A stretch of DNA of 64,000 nucleotides, from positions 1,488,001 to 1,552,000 of the forward strand of contig NZ_CP064655.1 in NCBI RefSeq assembly GCF_018141525.1, read 5' to 3'. Source of the DNA: Miltoncostaea marina. GTDB lineage: Bacteria; Actinomycetota; Thermoleophilia; Miltoncostaeales; Miltoncostaeaceae. Both the position numbers and the translations under genes were made by a program. Shown here piece after piece: positions 22,953 to 34,834 of the stretch (its first letter is position 1; the number at the start of each line of letters is the position of its first letter). The notes beneath the pieces were generated by a model. It was not told where the DNA came from. It did not search any database and saw only the letters and a program-made list of their open reading frames with translations.

Positions 22953-23198
22953 GACGACCCCCGGCTCCGGCGCAGGACGCCGCGGGGGAGGATGGAGGAG
23001 GACGCGAGGGCGCCGTCACCGGCGTCTGCTCGCGCCTGTGGTCCCCGCGAGCACGACGACCCCCCGCAGGCGCGGGAGCCGTGTCAAGCGGGCCGGCCCG
23101 CCGGCCCGGGGCGTCCCCCGATCCCGCCCGCGGTGCGCGCCCCGGTCCCCCGGCCGGGGTGTCGGCCGATCGGGGACGCGTCGGCGCGGGGTGGGCCC

Positions 23199-24047
23199 CT
23201 ACGCGGCGTCCCCCCGTCCGAGGCCGGTTCCGGGCCGGCGGGCGATCGCGTAGAGCTTGCAGTAGTCGTAGGCGAACCCGTCGGGGCCGGCCGCGTCGTG
23301 CAGCGCCCGCTCGATGCGCCGGTCCAGCTCGCTGAAGCCGCCCGGCGGGTTGCCGAGCAGGTGGGCGGCGACGGCGCGCGTGCGGGCCATGAACGCGTCC
23401 GGGTCGGTGTGCCGCCGCCGCCGCTCCATCCAGACGTCGAGGGGCTCGAGGCCGGCGGCGCGCAGGTCGGCCGCGATCTCGTCGACGTCCCGCTGGTTGG
23501 CGGCGAACCAGCCGGTCCAGTCCGCCGGCGCGCCGACCCGCTCGAGCAGCTCGCGCCAGGCGTCCTCGCCGCCGCGGCCCGCCGTCAGGACGCCCATCAC
23601 CCCACCCGGCCGCAGGGCGCGGGCCATCCGGGCCACGGCCCCGGGCGTGTCGGGGAACCAGTGCAGCGCCATGGCGCACAGCACCGCGTCGAAGCCGCCG
23701 TCGGGGACGCCCATCGCCATGACGTCCTCGTGGCGCAGCTCGACGCGGACGTCCGGGAACTCGCTCCCCAGCTTGGCGGCGAACCGCTCGAGCATCCCCT
23801 CCGAGGCGTCCACGCCGACGATCTCCTCGACGGGGAACCGCCGCACCATGGCCGCCGAGGTCCAGCCGGTCCCGCAGCCGACGTCCAGCACCCGCCGGTG
23901 GTCGCCGTCCGGCAGCGACATGACCAGCCGGTCGGAGCCGGCGATGTTGTGCCGCACGGCCTCGTCGTAGGTGACGGCGCCCTCCGTGAACCCCTGCGGC
24001 GCGGTGGCGCCGCCGGCCGCCGACGTCGTGCGCCCCCGGCCGCTCAC
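23199..24047 (-). CDS. Class I SAM-dependent methyltransferase
   Basis: 282 aa from GTG at 24047 in a GTGA overlap with the upstream glyoxalase-like gene. Motif I VLDVGCGTGWTS (about 53-64), motif II VGVDASEGML, motif IV FDAVLCAMALHWF and motif V ALRPGGVMGVL are all clear, so it should bind SAM. The C-terminal half holds the substrate lid. It resembles trans-aconitate or ubiquinone-type small-molecule methyltransferases, but the substrate is not evident. About 246 bp of GC-rich non-coding DNA with self-complementary GGGCC/GGCCC tracts (22953-23198) separates it from the next gene. Confidence 0.88.
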   Translation of the reverse strand: MSGRGRTTSAAGGATAPQGFTEGAVTYDEAVRHNIAGSDRLVMSLPDGDHRRVLDVGCGTGWTSAAMVRRFPVEEIVGVDASEGMLERFAAKLGSEFPDVRVELRHEDVMAMGVPDGGFDAVLCAMALHWFPDTPGAVARMARALRPGGVMGVLTAGRGGEDAWRELLERVGAPADWTGWFAANQRDVDEIAADLRAAGLEPLDVWMERRRRHTDPDAFMARTRAVAAHLLGNPPGGFSELDRRIERALHDAAGPDGFAYDYCKLYAIARRPGTGLGRGDAA

Positions 24048-24676
24048 CGGAGCGCGATCTCGCCGTCGGAGGTCGCGATGCCGCAGGCGTGGATGCCGGG
24101 GCCGGTGCCGGGCGCGTACCGCACGGGCAGGCCGTGGTCGGGCCCGAGCCAGCCCTCGAGCACGGGCTGGTGGTCGCCGACCTCCACCCAGGTGAAGCCG
24201 GTCGGCGCGCACGCGTGGCCGGCGGCGGCGTAGCGCTCGGCCTGGATCCGATGGCGCCGCTCCGGCTCCTCGATGAGCTCGAGGAAGAAGGGCAGCGGGT
24301 ACTGCGGCATGCCGGCGCTGCGGAAGGTGAGGGTGTCGCTGTCCGCGTTCCTCGCCTGGCCGACCCGGATGGGCAGCCCCCGCCGGGCCGCCGTGTCGTC
24401 GAGGTCGCGGACCCCGAGGCACCACCACAGCACCCGGTCCTCGCCCCGCAGCGTGGCCTCGAGCCAGCGGCCGTCGTCCTTCGAGGTGTCCTCGATGCCG
24501 AGCAGCTCCAGGAAGCACTCGGGGCCGAGCGGCACGATGCGGTTGCTGGTGCCGCCGAGGTGCATGCTGCCGGGGACCGATCCGAGGCCGTGCTCCTCGC
24601 GCAGGCGCTCGGACGCCGCGTCGATGTCGACCACGCCGAGGATGACGTGGTCGATGACGAACCCCTCGTCGCTCAT
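24044..24676 (-). CDS. Glyoxalase-like (VOC superfamily) protein
   Basis: 210 aa from ATG at 24676 with GGGAGGGAG upstream. It starts with the VOC pattern IDHVILGVVDIDAASERLREEHGL, followed by NRIVPLGPECFLELLGIED, and ends with a GIHACGIATSDGEI stretch, matching Glyoxalase_3-like single-chain proteins. His in IDHV and Glu in ECFLELLGI are candidate metal ligands. It is translationally coupled to the methyltransferase, so the two may act on one substrate. Confidence 0.8.
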   Translation of the reverse strand: MSDEGFVIDHVILGVVDIDAASERLREEHGLGSVPGSMHLGGTSNRIVPLGPECFLELLGIEDTSKDDGRWLEATLRGEDRVLWWCLGVRDLDDTAARRGLPIRVGQARNADSDTLTFRSAGMPQYPLPFFLELIEEPERRHRIQAERYAAAGHACAPTGFTWVEVGDHQPVLEGWLGPDHGLPVRYAPGTGPGIHACGIATSDGEIALR

Positions 24677-24805
24677 GTCGCGCTCCCTCCCGGCCGGCTG
24701 GCAGAACCCGGCGAGGCCCGCCGGCGCCCGGCCGGAGGCCTGCCGTCGGCGCCGGCGGGGCGGGCCGGGCGGCGGGCGCCCGCGCGTCGGCGGGTCCTCG
24801 GCAAG

Positions 24806-24878
24806 CACGCGCGGCAGGATTCGAACCTGCGACCTCTGGCTCCGGAGGCCAGCGCTCTATCCACTGAGCTACGCGCGC
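24806..24878 (-). tRNA. tRNA-Arg (anticodon CCG)
   Basis: Complete cloverleaf on the minus strand: acceptor GCGCGCG/CGCGCGT (G-U at one end), D-arm GCTC/GAGC, anticodon arm CTGGC/GCCAG around CTCCGGA (CCG), T-arm GCAGG-TTCGAAT-CCTGC. The CCA end is not encoded. 73 nt. Confidence 0.95.
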
Positions 24879-24961
24879 TCGGCCGACAGGTTAGCTGTCT
24901 GCGGCGCCGAAGTCGCATCGGATCGCGCGACGGCGGCCCGCCGGCCGGGCAATCTCCCCGC

Positions 24962-25534
24962 ATGGCGCGGGTCGCCCTCATCTCGGACACCCACATGCCG
25001 CGGCGGGGGAGGGCCCTGCCGCCGGCCTGCCTCGAGCGCCTGCGGGCGGCCGACCTGATCGTGCACGCGGGCGACTGGTCGGACATGGCGGCGGTCGAGC
25101 TGGTGCGCGCGGTGGGGCCGCCGGTGGTCGGCGTGCGCGGCAACGTGGAGGACGCCGCGGTGCGCGCGGCGCTGCCCGAGACCGCCGAGGTCGAGCTCGC
25201 GCCGGGGGTGCGGCTGGGGGTGGTGCACGACGCCGGCCCCGAGGCGGGGCGGCTCGCGCGCCTGCGCCGGCGCTTCCCGGGGGCGGCGGCGGTCGTGTTC
25301 GGGCACTCGCACATCCCGCTGTGGGAGGTCGCCGCCGACGGCTTCGCGATCGTCAACCCCGGGAGCCCCACCGACCGCCGCCGCCAGCCGCGCTGCACGA
25401 TGGCCGAGCTGGAGGCCGGGCCGGCCGCCGGCGGCGGGGGCGCCGCGCCGCGGGTGCGCTTCCTCGCGGTGGACGCGCCGGCCGGGCCGCTGGCGGACGG
25501 GCTCGTGCGCGGGCGGCGCCCCGCGCGGGGGTAG
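24962..25534 (+). CDS. YfcE/MJ0936-type metallophosphoesterase
   Basis: 190 aa from ATG at 24962. The calcineurin-like metal motifs are complete: ISDTH, HAGDW, GVRGNVED, VVHD and GHSHIP. The NPGSPTDRR segment near the end is typical of the YfcE phosphodiesterase group. It should be a cytosolic Mn2+-dependent phosphodiesterase of unknown natural substrate. It lies 10 bp before the RNase Z gene, whose promoter hexamer overlaps the end of this gene. Confidence 0.88.
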   Translation: MARVALISDTHMPRRGRALPPACLERLRAADLIVHAGDWSDMAAVELVRAVGPPVVGVRGNVEDAAVRAALPETAEVELAPGVRLGVVHDAGPEAGRLARLRRRFPGAAAVVFGHSHIPLWEVAADGFAIVNPGSPTDRRRQPRCTMAELEAGPAAGGGGAAPRVRFLAVDAPAGPLADGLVRGRRPARG

Positions 25535-25537
25535 GTT
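25532..25537 (+). promoter_or_regulatory. Candidate -10 TAGGTT for RNase Z gene
   Basis: TAGGTT begins with the stop codon of the phosphodiesterase gene and lies 7 nt before the GTG at 25545. Confidence 0.5.
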
Positions 25538-25544
25538 TCGGGCC

Positions 25545-26576
25545 GTGGACCTCTCCGTGACGTTCATCGGCACGGCGGCCTCCGTGCCGACCGCGGCGCG
25601 CGGCGTGGCCGCGACGCTGGTCGCCCGCGGGGGCGAGCGCTGGCTCGTGGACTGCGGCGAGGGCACCCAGCGGCAGCTGCTGCGCGCGGGGATCGGCCTG
25701 GTCGACGTCGATCTGATCCTGCTCACCCACATGCACGCCGACCACGTGCTGGGCCTGCCCGGGCTGCTCAAGACGTACGGCCTGCGGGGGCGCGACCGCC
25801 CGCTGCACCTGGTGGGGCCGGCCGGGCTCGACCGGCTGATGGAGGTGCTGCGGCCGGTGGTCGGGCGGCTGCCCTTCGACGTGGTGCTGGAGGAGATCGA
25901 GCGGGGCGACAGCGACCCCGCCTGGGAGGGGGACGGCTACCGGATCGACCCGGTGCCGACCCGTCACTCGGTGGCCTCGCTCGGCTACGCGCTCGTGGAG
26001 GCGGAGCGGCCGGGCTCGTTCGACGTGGCCGCGGCGACGGCGCTCGGGGTGGCGCCGGGCCCGGACTTCGGCGTGCTGCAGCGCGGCGGCGAGGTGACCG
26101 CCGCCGGGGGCCGCACCGTGCGGCCGGCCGACGTGCTGGGGCCGCCCCGGGCGGGACGGACCGTGGTGATCACGGGCGACACGGAGCCGTGCGACGCCGT
26201 GCTGGAGGCCTCGCGCGGCGCGGCCCTGCTCGTGCACGAGGCGACGTTCCTCCACGCCGACCGCGACCGGGCGCGGGAGACGCGCCACACGACCGCCCGC
26301 GAGGCCGCCGAGCTGGCCCGCGAGGCCGACGTGGCCCTGCTGGCGCTGACCCACCTGTCGAGCCGGTACGCGCCGCGCGACCTGCGCGCCGAGGCCACCG
26401 CCGCCTTCGCGCGCACGGTCGTGCCGCGCGACTTCGACGCGGTCGAGGTGCCGCTGCCCGAGCGCGGCCCGCCGGTGCTGCACCCGGCCCGCGACCGCGC
26501 GCGGCCGCCCGCGCCCGAGGCGCAGGTCGCGGCGGCCCCGGCGGGGGGTGCCGAGGAGGCCGTCGAGGGCACCTGA
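25545..26576 (+). CDS. rnz: Ribonuclease Z (tRNA 3'-processing endonuclease)
   Basis: 343 aa from GTG at 25545. The MBL signature THMHADHVLG (His-x-His-x-Asp-His), an ITGDTEP strand and a late LTHLSSRY (HxS/T) motif identify the RNase Z group, with the FIGTAASVPT N-terminus typical of the family. The enzyme cuts tRNA precursors after the discriminator base; the tRNA-Arg here lacks an encoded CCA, which fits that route. A Pro/Ala-rich tail of about 35 residues is extra. It is followed by the pyr leader. Confidence 0.87.
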   Translation: MDLSVTFIGTAASVPTAARGVAATLVARGGERWLVDCGEGTQRQLLRAGIGLVDVDLILLTHMHADHVLGLPGLLKTYGLRGRDRPLHLVGPAGLDRLMEVLRPVVGRLPFDVVLEEIERGDSDPAWEGDGYRIDPVPTRHSVASLGYALVEAERPGSFDVAAATALGVAPGPDFGVLQRGGEVTAAGGRTVRPADVLGPPRAGRTVVITGDTEPCDAVLEASRGAALLVHEATFLHADRDRARETRHTTAREAAELAREADVALLALTHLSSRYAPRDLRAEATAAFARTVVPRDFDAVEVPLPERGPPVLHPARDRARPPAPEAQVAAAPAGGAEEAVEGT

Positions 26577-26626
26577 TACGGTGCACGAGGTCCACCCTTT
26601 AACCCGGTCCGAGAGGCCGAGAAGGA
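26577..26626 (+). promoter_or_regulatory. pyr operon leader: -10 and PyrR-binding loop
   Basis: TACGGT at 26577-26582 is a candidate -10. The RNA then contains CCCTTTAACCCGGTCCGAGAGG and a following GCCGAGAAGGAG: the loop GTCCGAGAGG matches the PyrR-binding consensus and its stem covers the AAGGAG ribosome binding site of the leader ORF at 26633. UMP/UTP-bound PyrR would stabilise the stem and block that site. Comparable PyrR-dependent translational repression is known in mycobacteria. Confidence 0.8.
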
Positions 26627-26632
26627 GCGACG

Positions 26633-26677
26633 ATGAACTCACGCTGCGCCCGCGCCCCGTTCGCTGAGCGCACCTAG
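26633..26677 (+). CDS. 14-codon pyr leader peptide
   Basis: ATG at 26633 to TAG at 26677 encodes MNSRCARAPFAERT. The AAGGAG at 26622-26627 sits at ideal distance and is embedded in the PyrR-binding stem. The stop is only 4 nt before the pyrR GTG (26682), close enough for translational coupling. The reading frame itself has no obvious function, so its translation is probably the regulated event. Confidence 0.6.
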   Translation: MNSRCARAPFAERT

Positions 26678-26681
26678 CGCC

Positions 26682-27245
26682 GTGGCGGGCAAGATCCTGG
26701 TCGACGAGGACCAGGTCCGCCGCACGGTCGCGCGCATCGCCCACGAGATCGTGGAGCGCCACGCGGAGCCCGACCGCCTCGCGCTGGTCGGCATCCACAC
26801 CCGCGGGGTGCCCCTGGCCGACCGCCTCGCCCGGCTGATCGGCGAGTTCGCCGGCGCCGAGCCGGCCGTCGGCACCGTGGACATCGCGCTCTACCGCGAC
26901 GACGTCGGCCTCGACGCGCGCCGCGGCGCGCTGCCGGTGGTGGGCGACACGGTCCTCGACTTCGACGTCTCCAGCCGCGCGGTCGTGCTGGTGGACGACG
27001 TCCTGTTCACCGGCCGCACCATCCGCGCCGCGATCGACGCGGTCTTCGACTACGGCCGCCCGGCGATGGTGCAGCTCGCCGTGCTGGTGGACCGCGGCCA
27101 CCGCGAGCTGCCGATCCGCCCGGACTACGTCGGCAAGAACCTGCCGACCTCGCGCGACGAGCGCATCGCCGTGCACCTGAGCGAGATCGACGGGGTGGAC
27201 GAGGTGGTGCTCGAGACCCCCGCGGGCGTCAGGGGCACGCCGTGA
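26682..27245 (+). CDS. pyrR: PyrR bifunctional pyr regulator / uracil phosphoribosyltransferase
   Basis: 187 aa from GTG at 26682. The PRPP-binding motif AVVLVDDVLFTGRTIRAA (about 103-120) and the C-terminal REL(P)IRPDYVGKN(L)PTS signature are those of PyrR. It binds the leader RNA when UMP/UTP is high and can have UPRTase activity. Overlaps pyrB by 4 bp (GTGA). Confidence 0.95.
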   Translation: MAGKILVDEDQVRRTVARIAHEIVERHAEPDRLALVGIHTRGVPLADRLARLIGEFAGAEPAVGTVDIALYRDDVGLDARRGALPVVGDTVLDFDVSSRAVVLVDDVLFTGRTIRAAIDAVFDYGRPAMVQLAVLVDRGHRELPIRPDYVGKNLPTSRDERIAVHLSEIDGVDEVVLETPAGVRGTP

Positions 27246-28198
27246 GCCGCCGCTCGCTGCTCACCATCGCCGACCTCGACCGGGCCGAGATCGCGCGCAT
27301 CCTGCGGGTCGGCAACCGCTTCGCCGAGGTCATGGAGCGCGACATCAAGAAGGTGCCGACGCTCCGCGGCCGCACGATCATCAACATGTTCTTCGAGGCC
27401 TCCACGCGCACCTCCACGTCGTTCGAGCTGGCCGGCAAGCGCCTGTCGGCGGACGTGGTCAACGTGAAGGGCTCCGGCTCGAGCGTCGAGAAGGGCGAGA
27501 CGCTGAAGGACACGGTGATCACGCTCTCGTCGTACCTGCCCGACGTGATCGTGATCCGCCATCAGTCGGTGGGGGCCTGCCAGATGGCCGCCCGCTACAC
27601 CGACGCGGCGGTCATCAACGCCGGCGACGGCAAGCACGAGCACCCCACCCAGACGCTGCTCGACCTCTACACGATCGAGCGGGAGGTGGGGCCGCTCGAC
27701 GGCCTGCACGTCGCCTTCGTGGGCGACGTGGCCCACTCGCGGGTGGCGCGCTCCGGCGTGCGCGGGTTCCAGACCATGGGCGCCCGGGTCTCGCTGATCG
27801 GCCCGCCCACCCTGCTGCCGCGCGACGCCGAGGCCGCGCTCGGCGTGACGACCTCGACCGACGTGCGCGACATCGCGGACGCCGACGTCGTCTACGTGCT
27901 GCGCATGCAGCTCGAGCGGATGGGCCCCGGCGGCTTCGTGCCGTCGCTGCGCGAGTACGCGATGACCTACGGGATCAACCACGCGCGGCTGCGCCCCGGC
28001 CAGCGCGTCATGCACGCCGGCCCGATCAACCGCGGCGTGGAGATCTCGGGCGAGCTGGCAGACGACCCCGCCACGCTCATCGAGCGCCAGGCGGCCAACG
28101 GGATGGTGGTGAGGATGGCGGTGCTCTACGACCTGCTCGCCGGGCCCGCCGGCAGCACCGAGCCGGCCGGCGCGCCCATCGGCGCGGTGGCCGTCTGA
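27242..28198 (+). CDS. pyrB: Aspartate carbamoyltransferase catalytic subunit
   Basis: 318 aa from GTG at 27242. The carbamoyl-phosphate loop FEASTRTSTSFE, the SSVEKGET segment (active-site Ser/Lys from the neighbouring subunit) and HPTQ (aspartate/carbamoyl-phosphate site) are intact. It joins carbamoyl phosphate and aspartate, the committed step of pyrimidine synthesis. No pyrI regulatory chain gene follows. It overlaps pyrC by one base. Confidence 0.96.
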   Translation: MSRRSLLTIADLDRAEIARILRVGNRFAEVMERDIKKVPTLRGRTIINMFFEASTRTSTSFELAGKRLSADVVNVKGSGSSVEKGETLKDTVITLSSYLPDVIVIRHQSVGACQMAARYTDAAVINAGDGKHEHPTQTLLDLYTIEREVGPLDGLHVAFVGDVAHSRVARSGVRGFQTMGARVSLIGPPTLLPRDAEAALGVTTSTDVRDIADADVVYVLRMQLERMGPGGFVPSLREYAMTYGINHARLRPGQRVMHAGPINRGVEISGELADDPATLIERQAANGMVVRMAVLYDLLAGPAGSTEPAGAPIGAVAV

Positions 28199-29496
28199 TG
28201 GCGGTCCGGCTGGTGCAGCGCCCGGGACCGGCGGCCTCGCTGGTCATCCGCGGCGCCCGCGTGCTCGACCCGCTCGCCGGCATCGACGAGGTGCGCGACC
28301 TCGTCGTCCGCGACGGCGTCATCGGCGGCGACCCGGACGGCCTGGAGGTGGTCGAGGCCGAGGGGCGGCTCGTCGTGCCCGGCTTCGTGGACCCCCACGT
28401 GCACCTGCGCACGCCGGGCCGCGAGGACCTGGAGGACATCGCCACCGGCACGCGGGCGGCCGCCGCGGGGGGCTTCGTCACGATCGTGGCCATGCCCAAC
28501 ACCTCGCCGGTGGTCGACACGGCCGCCGTGCTCGGCGCGCTGCTGGAGCGCGGGGAGCAGGAGGCCGCCGTGCGGGTGGGCTTCCTGGCGGCGATCACCG
28601 TCGGCCAGGAGGGGCGGGAGCTGACCGAGCAGGCCGAGCTGGCCGAGCTCGGCGCGGTGGGCTTCAGCGACGACGGCCACCCGGTGGCCGACGCCGAGGT
28701 CATGCGCCGGGCCTTGCAGTACCAGCGCATCACGGGGCTGCCGCTGGTGCTGCACGAGGAGGACCCGAGCCTGTCGGGCCGCGGCGTCGCCCACGAGGGC
28801 GCGGTCGCCAGCCGCCTGGGCCTGCAGGGCATCCCCTCCATCTCCGAGAGCGTCGCGGTGGCGCGCGACGCCGCCCTTGCCGAGTACGAGGGCGGCTGGA
28901 TCCACATCTGCCACGTGTCCGCGTCCGAGACGGTCGAGGAGATCCGCCGGGCCCGCGCGCGCGGGGTGCGCGTCACCGGCGAGGCGTCGCCGCACCACCT
29001 CACGCTGACCGACGAGGCGATCGCCTCGCTCGACCCGGCGCGGCACAAGATGAACCCGCCGCTGCGCGAGGAGTCCGACCGGCTGGCGCTGGTGGCCGCG
29101 CTCGCCGACGGCACGATCGACTGCGTGGCCACCGACCACGCCCCGCACGACGCCGACGAGAAGGAGGTGCCGTTCGAGGAGGCGCCGTTCGGCATCACGG
29201 GGCTCGAGACGGCGTTCGCCGTCTGCAACACCCACCTCGTGGAGACCGGCGCCCTGCCGCTCGCGACGCTCGTGCGCCGCATGGGCGCCGACGCGGCGGG
29301 CGTGCTCGGCCTGCCGGCGCCCTCGCTGGCCGACGGCGCGGTGGCCGACGTCGCGCTGATCGACCCGGCGGCGCGGGTGGTGGTGGGGCACGAGCCGTTC
29401 CAGAGCAAGTCGCGCAACTCGGCGTGGCTCGGCGAGGAGCTGCGCGGACGGGTGGAGCTCACGATCGCGGGAGGTCGGATCGCATGGCGGAGGTAG
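28198..29496 (+). CDS. pyrC: Dihydroorotase
   Basis: 432 aa from ATG at 28198. The metal motif DPHVHLR near residue 64-70, metal His residues further on, and TDHAPH near 316-321 are the class I dihydroorotase pattern. It cyclises carbamoyl-aspartate to dihydroorotate. Class I enzymes often act with aspartate carbamoyltransferase, encoded just upstream. The last 13 bp overlap the isochorismatase-like gene. Confidence 0.95.
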   Translation: MAVRLVQRPGPAASLVIRGARVLDPLAGIDEVRDLVVRDGVIGGDPDGLEVVEAEGRLVVPGFVDPHVHLRTPGREDLEDIATGTRAAAAGGFVTIVAMPNTSPVVDTAAVLGALLERGEQEAAVRVGFLAAITVGQEGRELTEQAELAELGAVGFSDDGHPVADAEVMRRALQYQRITGLPLVLHEEDPSLSGRGVAHEGAVASRLGLQGIPSISESVAVARDAALAEYEGGWIHICHVSASETVEEIRRARARGVRVTGEASPHHLTLTDEAIASLDPARHKMNPPLREESDRLALVAALADGTIDCVATDHAPHDADEKEVPFEEAPFGITGLETAFAVCNTHLVETGALPLATLVRRMGADAAGVLGLPAPSLADGAVADVALIDPAARVVVGHEPFQSKSRNSAWLGEELRGRVELTIAGGRIAWRR

Positions 29497-30059
29497 TCAT
29501 CCAGCGGCACCCGGCGCTGCTGCGCCGCGAGCGGACCGGCCTGATCGTCGTGGACGTCCAGGAGGGCTTCCGGCCGGTGATCGACCGCTTCGACCGGACG
29601 GCCGCCGCGTGCGGCCTGCTGGCCGAGGGCTTCGGCATCCTCGGCCGCCCGGTGGTCGCGAGCGAGCAGTACCCCAAGGGCCTCGGCGCCACGGTGCCCG
29701 AGGTCGCCGGGCGGCTGCCCGAGGGGACGATCCCGGTCGAGAAGGTCCGCTTCTCGGCCTGCGGCGTGCAGGGCATCGACGAGGCGGTCGAGGCCGCGGG
29801 CTGCCCCGCGTGGGTGGTGGCCGGCATCGAGGCCCACGTCTGCGTCAACCAGACGGTGCTGGACCTGCTCGACCGCGGGTTCGAGGTGCACGTGGCCGCC
29901 GACGCCACCTCGTCGCGGGACCCCGAGAACGCGCGGCTGGCGCTGGAGCGCATGGCGACGGCCGGCGCGCACGTCACCTCCAGCGAGATGGCCCTCTTCG
30001 AGATGCTCGAGGAGGCCGGCACGGCGGAGTTCAAGGCGATCTCGAAGCTGGTGCGGTGA
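29484..30059 (+). CDS. Isochorismatase-family cysteine hydrolase inside the pyr operon
   Basis: 191 aa from ATG at 29484. Triad positions are visible: Asp in [10 protein letters not shown] (about residue 25), Lys in PVEKVRFSA and Cys in AHVCVNQT, the YcaC/nicotinamidase-like layout. It overlaps pyrC (13 bp) and carA (4 bp, GTGA), so it is translated with the pathway enzymes. Members hydrolyse amides or act on small carbonyl compounds. A role in clearing a pyrimidine-pathway by-product is only inference; no standard pyrimidine step is missing that it would supply. Confidence 0.88.
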   Translation: MAEVVIQRHPALLRRERTGLIVVDVQEGFRPVIDRFDRTAAACGLLAEGFGILGRPVVASEQYPKGLGATVPEVAGRLPEGTIPVEKVRFSACGVQGIDEAVEAAGCPAWVVAGIEAHVCVNQTVLDLLDRGFEVHVAADATSSRDPENARLALERMATAGAHVTSSEMALFEMLEEAGTAEFKAISKLVR

Positions 30060-31122
30060 GCGGGGCGATCGTCGCCCTCGAGGACGGCCTCGTCCTCGAG
30101 GGGCGCAGCGTGGGCGCGCCGGGCACCGGCCTGGGGGAGATGGTCTTCACGACCGGCATGACCGGCTACCAGGAGGCGGTCACCGACCCGTCCTACCTCG
30201 GCCAGATCCTCGCCTTCACGGCCCCGATGATCGGCAACTACGGCACGGGGCCCGCCAACGACGAGAGCGACCGCCCGTGGGCCGGCGCCGTCGTGATGGC
30301 GAGCGCGGGCGACGCCCCCGGCGCCGCCGGCCCGGTCGGCTGGTGCACCTGGCTGCGCGAGCGCGGCGTGGTGGCGGTGGACGACTGCGACACCCGCCGG
30401 CTGGTGCGCCGGCTGCGCGACGCGGGCGCGATGCGCGGCGGCGTCTCCACCGAGCTCGGCGCGGAGGAGCTGCTGGCGCGCGTGCGCGAGCACCCCCCGC
30501 TCGACGGCCGCGACCTCGCGGGCGAGGCCGCCGGCCCGGCCCGCCTGCTGGGCGAGGACGGCCCGCGCGTGGTCGCGATCGACTGCGGCATGAAGCGCAG
30601 CATCGCGGCCGGCCTCGCCGGCGCCGGCTGCCGGCTGGACGTGGTGCCGGCGGGCACATCGGCGGACGACGTGCTGGCGCGCGACCCCGACGGCGTGTTC
30701 GTCTCCAACGGGCCCGGCGACCCGGCGGCGGTGGAGGGGGTGGTCGGCGCGGTGCGCGACCTGCTCGGCCAGGTGCCGGTGTTCGGCATCTGCCTGGGCC
30801 ACCAGATGCTGGCCCGGGCGCTCGGCCTGGAGACGCGCAAGCTGGCCTTCGGCCACCGCGGCGCCAACCACCCGGTGCGGCGCAGCGACGACGGGCGGGT
30901 GGAGATCACGGTGCAGAACCACGGCTACGCGGTGGTCGCGGAGGGCCTGCCGGACGGGGTGCAGGTGACGCGCACGAGCCTCTTCGACGGCTCCGTGGAG
31001 GGGATCGCCGCGCCGGAGCTGCGGGCCTGGTCGGTGCAGTACCACCCCGAGGCCAGCCCGGGGCCGCGCGACGCCCGCTACATGTTCCGCGAGTTCGTCG
31101 GCGCGATCGGCGGGGGCCGCTG

Positions 31123-31123
<1 letters not shown>
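30056..31123 (+). CDS. carA: Carbamoyl-phosphate synthase small (glutaminase) subunit
   Basis: 355 aa from GTG at 30056 (GTGA overlap). The N-terminal CarA domain ([15 protein letters not shown]) is followed by a class I glutaminase with nucleophile Cys in FGICLGHQ and the HPEASPGP His/Glu pair. It supplies ammonia to CarB. Somewhat shorter than the usual 370-380 aa family length. It overlaps carB by one base. Confidence 0.96.
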
Positions 31124-34356
<3,233 letters not shown>

Positions 34357-34440
34357 GCATGAGGCGCTATGAGCCTTCTGCAGGTGTGACTCTCCCTGCT
34401 ATGAGCGTGAATTCGACGTAAAACCGCTGCAAAGACGCCC

Positions 34441-34470
34441 TTGCTTCCGCCGCGACGGCGAACCTAGAAT
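34441..34470 (+). promoter_or_regulatory. mihF promoter
   Basis: TTGCTT (34441-34446) and TAGAAT (34465-34470) are spaced 18 bp; the ATG follows 9 nt later, giving a leaderless or near-leaderless mRNA. Two direct copies of GCTATGAGC (34366-34374, 34398-34406) lie upstream in an unusually AT-rich stretch and may bind a regulator. Confidence 0.65.
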
Positions 34471-34479
34471 GGCGCCGCG

Positions 34480-34821
34480 ATGGCGACGACGACCTCGACC
34501 TCCAAGCCCGCGTCCCAGACGCCGGAGCGATCGTTGGACCAGCGCATGGAGGCCCTCCGCCGGGCGAACGAGATCCGCTCGCGCCGGGCGCAGCTCAAGA
34601 AGGACCTGAAGGCCGGGCGCGCCTCGATCACACAGGTCATCGACCAGCCGCCCGACTTCGTGATGACCGCGAAGGTCTTCGACATGCTCATGGCGGTGCC
34701 GAAGTACGGGAAGGTCAAGGCCACCCGCTTCCTCAACACCTGCCGGATCTCCCAGGGCAAGACCATCGGCGGCCTCTCAGACCGGCAGCGGTCGGAGCTC
34801 CTGGAGCTGCTGCGCCGCTAG
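34480..34821 (+). CDS. mihF: Integration host factor, actinobacterial type (mIHF)
   Basis: 113 aa from ATG at 34480. The central and C-terminal parts carry the mIHF signature: RANEIRSRRAQLKKDLKAG, VFDMLMAVPKYGKVKATRFL and the helix-two-turn-helix at the end. It is a basic nucleoid protein that bends DNA and is required for phage integration in mycobacteria. It lies 13 bp before gmk, the usual actinobacterial neighbour. Confidence 0.95.
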   Translation: MATTTSTSKPASQTPERSLDQRMEALRRANEIRSRRAQLKKDLKAGRASITQVIDQPPDFVMTAKVFDMLMAVPKYGKVKATRFLNTCRISQGKTIGGLSDRQRSELLELLRR

Positions 34822-34834
34822 CGAGCAGTCGCGC

